From contig CM114271.1 of NCBI GenBank assembly GCA_050084515.1, forward strand, positions 59,954,001 through 60,018,000: a DNA stretch of 64,000 bases, given 5' to 3'. Below, piece after piece: positions 53,760 to 64,000 of this stretch (within the stretch, counting starts at the first letter, position 1; the number at the start of each line of letters is the position of its first letter). The DNA is from Blasia pusilla (taxonomy: Eukaryota > Marchantiophyta > Marchantiopsida > Blasiales). The notes beneath the pieces were generated by a model, which searched no databases, was not told the origin of the DNA, and was given only the letters and a program-made list of their open reading frames with translations. Position numbers and translations under genes: made by a program.

Positions 53760-56700
53760 CAAACCGTGTAGGAGGATAAAGTGTCCTCTCCGCAAACTTG
53801 ACTTGTTTTTCCTGCGGTGAATAACTAGAGGTCACCTTTGGCAATTTTCATTGCGGTGAGTGATGTTGTTTCATTCATAATATTTATTGCTCTCCTAAGG
53901 ATTCCTTATAGATGGAAGCAATTTTTTTTCTCAGCATAGAAGAAAAATGAGAAAGATTACATCATAGAAGGTTTGAGACCCATTCCTTAAATGCCGATTT
54001 CCTCGTATGAGCGAAGGAGATACATGTTGTTTTTTGAATTGTGAGACTACTTGAAAGACTGACATCGACTTTGCATCCACCCATGATAATATTAGACTGG
54101 TAACTAACTTTGTATTGACTGCGTGTCCTATGATGTTAGGCACTTGTTACATCATCCATATAGATTGCATAATATGAGGAGAGGGCGGTTATTTTTTGGT
54201 TACTTCTATTGCCAAAGAAGTGAATCCCTTCTTAAGATGGAAGGTCCCTTTGAAAATAGTAGGTTCTCATTTATTAAAATTATAGTGGATTCTATTTGTG
54301 CAAGGCCATTTAGTTTTGCAAGATTGGTTCCTCCTCTAGCATCCATATGAGTTTCTAATAACATTGGAATTTCAAGACTAGATGGCATTTCAAGGTTAGA
54401 GGAGATACAAAGTAGTGTTTATAGATGTGAGAGCCTCCGAGAGATGTGGTGGAGCCGCTCTAAGAATATGCGCATGGATCTTATTTCATGATGCTCTAAA
54501 GTGCAAAAACATGGAAGCTACGTATTTATGCCAATCCATCACACGTGCTCTTACTAGTATATCTCTGTAAATATATGTTAGCTTGCTACGTACTTTATAT
54601 GAACTTTGGACTTCTTTGTATTCTTCGCAAAACCTTTCCTTGTGGGAACTCGTCACAAAGACCTCGCCTAGTCTATTTTTATCTCTTTCTCTTTCTACTC
54701 CTCCGCATTTTTCATACAAATAATAATATGCCATGTTATTTCTTAACCAAAATATTAAGGCTATCTCTCTCGTGGCCGCGTCGTCAAAAGGCGCCTGTGT
54801 TAGGGAGACCATGTACAAGTTTTTCGGTGGAGGGGGTTCTTAATTCACTTTAAGTGTGGGGATAAAATCTTGTTTCCTGATGTATGCAAAACCGCCCTTT
54901 CATCGACACTTTATGGAGCTTGAGGGTTCAACACCTGTCATATGGGGTGAATTTTTTTTCCTTTTGTGAAACCTTATTCCCTTCTAATGCATGATCTTTT
55001 TTAAAAAAAAAAATTTCGTGTCATATATTTTGCTCACATTTGATATGTGAAGTGCAATAAGAAAAATAAGGAAAAAACATAACGTTTTTCACTGTGCAAT
55101 AAATCCGAAGGGATATGTGTTAAAATCTATTCCATTAAACAATTTTTCTCCAGAAGAAATATCATATTTGGTGAAACAAAACCATGGTATAAGTGAAAGA
55201 TGTTAGTTTGAACGCTTGGAAGCCTTAGTGTATAGATACATAAGCTAAAAAATGTGATCAAGGAGTGCCATTATCCACAATACCAAAATATGACTATAAA
55301 AGGTAATAAACACCAAAAGGGGAATTTCTAATTTTGTAGGGTTGTAATTATAACCTATACCACCAAGTGAGACGAATAAAGCATCATATGAAAGATATAA
55401 AATACTACACTAATTAGATGTTCAAATAGATGGTAAACTTATGTGAGTCATGGAGCATAAGAATCTAGTCCTCATGCATCTAAACTATTTCTTTGGAGTA
55501 TTTGGTCAAGTAAAAGATTTTGTGCAAAAATTCATGGATGGTGGTTTTTAGCCATTCACCATACATGGTGTAGAACTTATGACTAAGAATTCATCATGCA
55601 TACATAATCTATCTTCTCACAAGGTAAAAAAGTGACCATGTGTTTCAATAGCCATTGGATCTAAATCCTCGTGAGATCTATAATAGTTCATGATGATCAT
55701 TTGGGAATTATGGACCTACAAGTGATACACTTCTTATATTGAATGTTAGATAATTAGTTTTAGAATAGAAGATGAGATTGACCTTGTTCTATGACCTATC
55801 GTCTTACATCTTGAAACCATGTTTATTTTTTCCAATATTTTCAACCCGATAAAATTGAGAATCAATTTATGTACTTTAGTTATTTGAAGAAGGAGCGACA
55901 TATAGGAATATCTCTAAAGGTCTAGTAAGGTGCAACATTGATCAAATCATGTTCCTAAAGTTGATGGAGAATATTAAGAGCATATGGAGCCATGGTTAAG
56001 CCTATTTTTCTAGTTTAATCGCCGATGTGATGTAAAAAATAAATTTGATATTAACTTTTTTCATGAACAAATTGTAAAAATCAGAGAAAAATAAGATTTC
56101 CATGGTAATATATATAAATAATTCTTAGAGACAAAATTGATCATAACTTAAATTTTATTATACATAAGTCTAAATAATACAACTTTCTATGATTTATTCT
56201 AAGCCTCCAAATTAATAAAAATTTATTTTCTATAAATCATTTTACTTCCATAGCCCCTTGTTTTGTTACCAATATAGATGATAGACATGTAATATAGGAT
56301 ATAGTTTGGCAATGCTTCACCTTATGCCCAAGAAGTTTAAGAAGGACCACCATAATTATATGTCATCATTATTAAGAAGGAGATGACCATATGTAATGAA
56401 TTGATTAAGATCCAATAAGAGGGAGGCCACGGGCTAGCTTGTATCATATATCAAGATGGGCAAGGGATTGGGTGAGGACCCATTGTATACTAGAGCGAAT
56501 GGAGGAGTGATTTTAGAGAAAATGATAGTCGTGATTGCTCAATCGGAGTAGAGAATCGAGGCAAAGATAAAGAAGTATTTTCTAAGCTTGAGAGGAGGAG
56601 CATCTAATTTTGGATATATATCTATGTAAGATACAAGCTTTGTCTAAAACATTGTGTAAACTTGTTGTTTCTCAATATGTGTGTAGATATTTTATGATAT

Positions 56701-59700
56701 TGAGTTATTATAAGGTAAGGTAAGGTAAGCCCAAAGGAGCCAATATGGAGAAGACGCAAGAAAAACCATATAAGAAAATATCGTACCCATCAACATCCCC
56801 TATCCAACCTCTATATTCCAATGCTTTCTTTTAACTTGTATTTATGGCCACAAAGAGGAAGATGTGCTTGCAAGTATCATTCATGCATCATAAAAAATTA
56901 AATATGTAATGTTAGGAAATTCCTTATTTTAATGCAATTTTGGGGATCAAAATATAAAATTTTAAGATCTTCTTTTTTGGGTCATGGACTTGGAAACTAG
57001 AGGAAGTAAAATTTTAAAGTTATGTGTACGAAAGGGAGATTGTCCATAGATATAATGGATGTGCTTTCATTATTAAGGAAATAAGATGACCAAAAGTATA
57101 TATACGTCAATCCATCTATACGAAATATCTTACTTCAATTCTCGATCAAAGCGTGGCTAAGTATGAAAAAAATAGAACTTGCAACTTCATGTATATGCTA
57201 ACTACGCAACACAAAATTCATTACAAGAATTGGAATATTGGAAGAGGGAAGAAGAGGCATCAAAAGAGATGACTAATGATTTGAGTGCAAATAGAGATGG
57301 TGATTGGAATGAGATGAGTCCATTTGAAAATAATGCTTCTTACTTAGGTCATAGTAATATATCTTGTATGAAGGTTCCAGATTTTTATTTTGGTAAGTTG
57401 ATGTAAGCCACTCCGAACAAATTTGAGTAGCAATCAATTTTTGTATACTAATCTTATCTAGATATTATGATGGATATATAGGCAGGTTCTTTTTTTAGGT
57501 CTAAGTTGACAAAAGTTGAGAGAGGAGGGATAAAAAAATCCATGTAAACAAAAAAAATTCTATTTAGTAAGTATAACTTGGATATGTTAAAAGTTTAAGA
57601 TGTTTAGATTGGATGAGCTCGTAATACGTTGATAATCTAGCAAAAGTATAGATATTAAAATCTAGAATTGGTCTTGATTCGAAGTAGATGTCATGGCTTA
57701 GTTAAGAGCAAAGTGATAAAGGGATTATAGTTTGAGCATATCTTTGTCAAAACGTTATTGATACCAAAAGGATATGTATGGTAAGGGAAATGATAGGCAA
57801 ATCTAAGGAGATTATTTATTTATTAATGACTAATAATGAGCAAAACATGGTCACACTAATATGTCATACCTATGCTTACTAAGATCTTTGATTCAAAATC
57901 ATAGTTCTAAATATTTTTTATATTGATATTTGACCTTCTCGTGATTTACTTCAAGGAGAATAAGTTATTTTAGAGGAGGGATCTTTTGGAAATAAAATTT
58001 TCTATTATGAATGATCATTCAACTTGAAAAAATTCCTTATAAAGTTTCAAAGAGTCATTGACAAGATATTTTCAAGTTTGGATTAATTAATAGCAATTTT
58101 ATATTTATGAGATTATAATATTTAACACCATTTTTTAGGAGTACGTATGACATTATGACCACTAGCCTTTTGGCAATATAATCAACAACATGAATTTCAA
58201 GAATAGAATGTCATATTGATGCCTCAAAACTTTTAAGAAGACATAGGAGGGATTTTCCATCAAGTTTTATATGAATTAGAATATAGCGGATCTTGGAGTG
58301 GTGGTACTTACTAAGAAGGAATATATGAGTTAAGACGAGACTAGGTTTTTAAACAAATAATAATTTTTAGTCCTTGTGATTGGTCCATTCTAAAAATACT
58401 ATCAAAATGAAGTACAATTCACATGAGAAAGAGAATGTAGGTATAATGTGGAATATAGCTTCTTCTTTTTTTCTTATTCTTATAGATCAGTGATCAATTA
58501 TACACTCATCATAATCATCATTCATTCAAATGGTTGAGGAGTATATCAAACTTATAGAGTCAGCCCAATTCGTTTAGGAATATGATTTGGATATTTCCAT
58601 AGATCTTGAGAATTCAATTAATTAGTTTAAAAGTTCATCCATTACCCAAATATGAGCTAAAGAGATAAGAGTGGATCGTTAGTACATAGCTTGAAAAATT
58701 TGATAAAAAGATGGATGGCGAGTTGGAAAATATCCAATTCTTATACTTTTCTATGAAATGAGGTTAATAGGTGATATCCGATTTAGTGCATAAGCTTGAT
58801 ACTAAATCATTGCATCTTAAAACCAATAAATATTTTTTAAGAAATCATAATATTTTTGACAATCATGTCATTTGGAATATCCTCTTATTGTTGCATTGGT
58901 GAAAATAATAGAAATTATAGAGAAAAATATTTTATAGTGTTGCATGGAGCCGTGAGGTTTAGGTAAGAATGAGGATTATGCCTCGCTCTTGTAGATGTTG
59001 TAAGTTGTGCGACATATCAAGAGGAAATCAAGTTATTTCAAATATTTATATTTATACACAACTTGTTTAGCTATGATATTGGTAGTATGGTTAAAAACCC
59101 AAAATATAAAACTTTTATTCAAATACATAGTAGGTAATAATGTGTAGGTATTATTAAGTTCAATAGAGAATGTAATAGAGTATAGGTATTATTAAATGAA
59201 AATTAAATTATTTCCTTTTTCCGTCATAAAATCATAGCTCTAAAGAGTTTTGATTTAATAGACAAGGTTATGTAACTGGTGAAAAACACATGGTGGATAT
59301 CTCATAGATTAGGATCTATGAGTAACGTATTTTGTTTGGATTATTGTTTTAGTCCATATATATCCTCAACATAAATTTCATAAAGTATCCTTTGTAGGTG
59401 GGAGACAACCAATTTATTGGAAACTATTGTAATACTACTGATGAAAGGCTCAAGATTAGATATATATGTCAAAGTCTAGTGATAATATGAGTATCATTCA
59501 ACATTATGATGCTCTAAGGCATACAACTCTCTACAAGACGTTCGAGGATGGGATGGATATGCTCATAGAAAAAGTTTAAAAGTTTTTATATATTAGAGAC
59601 AAGTGTAAGCCAATGCGATGCAAGGGTTTAAATTGCCTAACATAATTCAATCTCAAATGTTCATTTAAATTAATTTCAAGGGATCCCATTGGCTTATAAT

Positions 59701-62200
59701 ATGAGCAATCCTATTGGCTTGAAAGTGCCAAGTGTAAGGAGGAGAGGAGTTTGCAAAATGAAAGGGAATTCTCCAATAATAGTGTAGACTAGATATAATG
59801 GTGTGTTGCTTTGATGATATCGTATGTAATCTTAGGATAAATTTATTTATTTTTATGTTGGTTGATATAGTTGAGAGAACTCATGTTTGAGGTCCTTGAT
59901 GATATGCTTCTGAAGTATCATGTGCATAATTTTGGACCATATTATCTTCAAAGTATAAATGATATGAGGCGCATATTCTACAGGCTTGCTAGGGATATAG
60001 AAAATGATGCTATTTTATACCTTCTATTTAAGAGTATGGACTATGTTGTGTTTGACACTACCTCTTAACATGGACTTCCAAGGATGTTGGTGTTATTCTA
60101 GTTACACATTGGGTTTGATATGTAGGTACAAGTTAGATTTCAATATTTTGGGCTAGTATAGAGCTAATGATATGCTAATAATCAAGTCGATCTATTAATA
60201 TTATACGTTTGATCATGCCATGGAAATATGTCTTAGTTTTCCTAACGTTACGTGTTAAGCAAAGAGGCTTTTACAGATCAAGAAAATATCCTTAATTATT
60301 AAAATATATTGGAGTGAGGTCAATAAAATTAAACATCTTAATTTGAATATAAAAAAACTATATAAAATATTTTTTTAAGATGGTTATCTGGAATGGTAGG
60401 GGCGTAAGCAATAGAACAAGGGGAGATTGCAGTATTTCCTATCGATAGTATTATTGAAGAGTGCCCCTTTGATTTTGAGACTTATCTCCCATCAACACTT
60501 GACCCTATTTGCCAATAGAATCGCTTCATTTCTTAGCCAATAGGATCATTCTAAGTTGATTTAAGAGGTCACTTAACAATTTTGGGGTTACTTGAGTCAA
60601 TAGTCATACATTTACGTTGATAATGGATAGTTTAAATTATTTATCACTAACCCATGCATCGCACACATATTTGCTAGCTTGTTATAACCATGTGTATAGG
60701 GATTTAAATGATTCTATAGATCATAGTTATAGTTTTGCTACATGGATGAAAAATCAATGAATGTTGTGTTAGCAATATGTATGTGCATGACACTATCGTC
60801 ACGAGGTTTTAATTTCTTGTAAGGTATCCATTTTCTAGAATAGGAACATCAAGATTATTCACATGATCTTAGGTCATCAAAACTGACTCGATTGGCTCTA
60901 ATTGTGTATGGAAATCACGTTATGATTTTTGATATATAATCTTGTAAAAACTTGACAATGGGGATCAATTGTGGAAATAGTTTAAAGTTGAAACTCAATA
61001 ACTATAACTCCAAGAGTAGAATATCTCATGAATGGAGCTAGGAAGAACAAGCTACTTGGTTGTAGTGAGTGGTAAAATTCAAAGATCATTTTCTTGCAAA
61101 AGGAAATCTTAGGAGGGTCTTGTTCCTGCATGCGCGATTGCGTGCGGTTGGTTGTGGTCATGTTGGTATTTGGATATGTGAAATTCCCCTCTCCCTTATT
61201 TTCTTAGATGGTTCCTAGTCCCATTTCTATCCAAATTCTGTTCATAATGCACAAGGAAACCCTACCCAATTTCGTCGGAAATTTCTCACAAGGATCCATT
61301 GAGAATATTAGTTTGCCAGAAGGCCATATGGAACAAATACTATTCGATAAGGTCTTTCGTTCATACCACATCATAACGTTCCCCACCACCTAAAAGCTCG
61401 CACACAAGATTCTTCGATGATATCTTTTGAAACTAAGCACGAGCTACAAGAATGGGACTTGTTTATCATGCCTTCTTTGCAAGATGACATAAACCGACAA
61501 GCAAGGGGATATTTTAAAGAACATTTATATCGTGAGGCTTTACCTGATAATGTTTGATATCAAATGCTCATGAAAAATGCCCGAAAGCATCTGCCCTAAA
61601 GTTCAAAGAAGAGCTGAATCACTTGGATCATTTGTCATCCTACAATCCCTCATGGAACGAACGTCATTCCGACCATCATACTACAACTTCCCTTCCCCCA
61701 TCACATAGACTCGTGTTGGAAACGTCTCTCATATTGTGATATTTCTTGCCCCATAAAGAGAGAAGTGGCATAAATATTCTCTTGTGATGAGTAAAATTTG
61801 GAATAGAAATTTATTGTCTCACCCTCTTTGGGTGGCAATTTCTTGCAAGCCAAAGGACCCCCATAAGTTTTCCTCGGCCTTGACCGTGCTGAAAATGCAT
61901 GGTGTAGGGGTGACCCACCATACATTTAATGCACTAAGTCACAAACAATATTCTATGGAACATTATTGCACCCACCCATAGAGAGATTCGTTATTCACGT
62001 AGGGAGAGAAAAAGAATATCGATATATTTTATTTATTTTAATTTTAAATACGCAATATTTCTCCACGTAGGAAAATAGCAATACGAAAGAGTTTAAATGT
62101 AATTTTTTTCAAATATGAATATTGCCTCCAACGAAGACCGCAGGGAATCGAGCATAAAATCTTTTGGTTGGTATGTGACCAAGATATACAAAATAAATAT
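53760..62200. other. Long AT-rich intergenic stretch, nothing recognised
   Basis: Very AT-rich DNA with few frames above 60 codons. Those at 57179-57406 and 59871-60068 are the most protein-like but match nothing I know. No RNA gene, terminal repeat or regulatory cluster could be supported. Probably old, unrecognisable transposon sequence. Confidence 0.5.
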
Positions 62201-62269
62201 AAATAAATAAGCATAAACAGTAAATATCAATGAAATATAGCGCCTCATAAGTGCGAACTAATACGGTCG

Positions 62270-63650
62270 TGTCCTCGTAGTTAACATACGCCGATTAGCC
62301 CTAGTTGATCGAGATTAGCATGAACGCAGATATCTTGCGGGATACACGTCTCCCCTCGGAGGTACGCTGTATATCCGTACCTACGAGGAAAAAGGCGTGT
62401 AAGTCCCGTGGCAGGCTTTTAGCGGAGAATCCCTAGCTATCCAGCCGTCCGGCTAGCCAGCCAACCAGTCATCCAGCATGGCGGAGACCACTAGATTAGC
62501 CGGGTACTCCTCTAGATCGGCCGAGTCACGTGTCCGGAGACACTTTGCGGGTCCAGAACAGAAGACGTGTCGGCACCAGGATGTACATAGTATGATGTGG
62601 CAGGACGGGATACGGACGCGGAGATCTCATGTGACAGACGAGCTCCGCACGTCAACGACCTCCAGCTATCCAAGTTAGCGATCGGCTAGCCAGTCCGCCA
62701 CACGGCTAGCTACCCCCCGGTTCCTCTAGCGGCGTAATCATGATGGGTTTAGACGTAATCATGGTCGGTTCGGTTCGGAGTACGGGAGACGTGTTGCCAA
62801 ACGGATGTATACAGTAAGATATGGAAGGACGGACGCGAACGTGGAGGACTCGTGTGACAGACTTTGAGCGACGAAACTTTTGAATTGATAATGCAGGCAA
62901 TCCATCCCATCTCAGCGTCAACGATCTATTCTCGGGGGTACGAAAGGCCCTGCGCTGTGCGAGTGCGTCCAAAGCGCCGCTTTAATGCGAACCCGGACAC
63001 ACTTCCCGGCGCCCTGCCACCCGGCGCCTGACCCGCTACTCAAGTTTCGTACCGTACCTCCACGCCGAGGTCTGAAGCCCAGTCCGCCGTACTTTATCCG
63101 CCCGGAGGAGCTCGCCGGGTGCGAGCCTGTCCCGAACCTGCGCATCCGCGCGGATGGATGTACGCGTGGGAGGGGTGGAAGTAACTCCGTCGCATACATG
63201 TCCCGGAAACTCCGCGGACCTCAGACAGCTCTCTTGTATGAACTGTTCCATGACTTTACTGACGGACGGAGAGCCTACGGGAGACGCCGCGGGTTGAAGC
63301 GGTCGCCCTGGATGAGAGTTAACCCTGGTCAGTGAGCAAGGGGTTCGATCCGGAGCACGTCCGGTCTCTTGTCCCGAGGTTCTAGTTGACGGGCTCTTCT
63401 CGTGGCACACGCTTACCCATAAACAGGTCTGGTGTTCAACCTCAGGTTACTGAAGTAGTACAGGACCGGACGCGGAGAGACATACAAACTAACTAACTAA
63501 CTTACACGCTGTCTATTTAGATGTTTGATTGGAGGCGCGAAACGGCTTAGTCACCCATTTAGAGGGGACTGCATAGCCGGACCCGGGGCTTTGGGGTGGG
63601 AGACTGGCAACCGTGGGGCCGGACCAAGGACCTTCCGACTTCCGGATCCT
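62270..63650. other. GC-rich block with a diverged direct repeat, no recognisable gene
   Basis: GC content jumps sharply. A repeat pair lies at 62564-62639 and 62788-62862, sharing GACGTGT, GGATGTA, AGGACGG and GTGTGACAGAC-like motifs. CTAGCCAGCCAACCAGTCATCCAGC and similar AGCC/CCAG strings occur around 62450. Overlapping frames on both strands (62985-63335 plus, 63036-63410 minus) are Pro/Arg-rich composition artefacts. A GTTCGATCC box-B-like motif at 63345 does not fold into a tRNA. Confidence 0.45.
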
Positions 63651-64000
63651 AGGTTAATAATAATAAATAATCAAGAGTTTGTAAGTGGTCAGACCTTAGC
63701 TTTAGATGTCCAGTCCATGCGTTACTCATTGACTCGTCCACATCTAGAGCTATGGACTAGAGCTTCATTACGTAGCGCCAGCCATTGCTATTGGAAGATC
63801 GTCTCAAATGAGCCCGGGTGGGATTTCCCGAGTGGTTGTATTTTTTTATTAAAAATTGTCTGTTTAAAAGTATTACATATTTTTATGTGCTATTTTTTGA
63901 AATAGTAAGATTTCATGAAGTTTTGTGTGTTTCTATATTATTATTGGGGAGTGTCTTCTTTGATTTTCAAACACACATGCGTGATAATTTGAAATAACAA
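63651..64000. other. Window end, AT-rich, nothing recognised
   Basis: No gene or repeat boundary supported. Confidence 0.5.

Noticed and set aside
57179-60068. Two short protein-like frames (57179-57406 and 59871-60068)
   Set aside because: Composition is plausible but there is no motif, no supporting splice signals and no neighbouring gene context.
63340-63365. Box-B-like GTTCGATCC
   Set aside because: The flanking bases do not form a T-stem and no box A lies at a suitable distance, so neither a tRNA nor a SINE call is supported.
1-64000. CRISPR arrays, rRNA genes or bacterial-type operons
   Set aside because: No regularly spaced short palindromic repeats or rRNA-like sequence were found. 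Spliced introns and plant retroelements identify the DNA as eukaryotic.

Overview
This is nuclear DNA from a land plant. It is AT-rich, has very low gene density and is heavily populated by transposons, with one convincing host gene that has spliced introns. The protein families (a plant UBE2O/PHO2-type E2, a Helitron, Ty3/gypsy elements) fit any embryophyte. The unusual gypsy type and the sparse layout hint at a bryophyte, lycophyte, fern or gymnosperm rather than a compact angiosperm genome, but I cannot name the species.

Layout. 1-3.6 kb: a decayed minus-strand Helitron Rep/helicase gene cut by the window edge, with two short introns still recognisable. 4.3-5.2 kb: GC-rich tandem-repeat DNA with two hairpins. 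5.5-6.2 kb: a broken, intron-bearing gene fragment on the minus strand, with three G-boxes 0.5 kb upstream. 9.0-18.8 kb: a minus-strand Ty3/gypsy-class element (copy 1). 19.0-25.2 kb: a plus-strand relative (copy 2), head-to-head with copy 1 and only 187 bp away. 28.6-37.0 kb: the host gene, a seven-coding-exon UBE2O/PHO2-like E2/E3 hybrid. 37-62 kb: mostly featureless AT-rich DNA with a MITE-like family (three copies counting one at 27.6 kb), a 30-bp minisatellite, an (AT)n tract, a perfect palindrome, a third methyltransferase relic (50.4 kb) and a gypsy integrase relic (53.3 kb). 62.3-63.7 kb: a GC-rich block without a recognisable gene.

The most interesting system is the gypsy family. Between protease and reverse transcriptase, copy 1 carries a C5 DNA methyltransferase domain in DNMT3-like motif order: motif I, catalytic PCQ, a degenerate ENV, an AHRxRLWWTNL block and a C-terminal recognition block. 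The integrase ends in a PHD finger instead of a chromodomain. A third methyltransferase-bearing relic 25 kb away shows this is a resident lineage. The terminal repeats are not a simple LTR pair. Both copies read B - internal - A - B - A (a split direct repeat), bounded by 4-bp target-site duplications (TCTT for copy 1, ACTA for copy 2). So the family combines an integrase, a DNA-methylation writer, a chromatin reader and a DIRS-like repeat layout. All copies here are decayed by stops, frameshifts and deletions. Copy 2 has lost gag, protease, half the methyltransferase and most of the PHD region, and copy 1 has an inverted LTR piece replacing the RNase H-integrase junction.

All coordinates and motifs were read by eye. 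Identities, divergence and family assignments were not computed.
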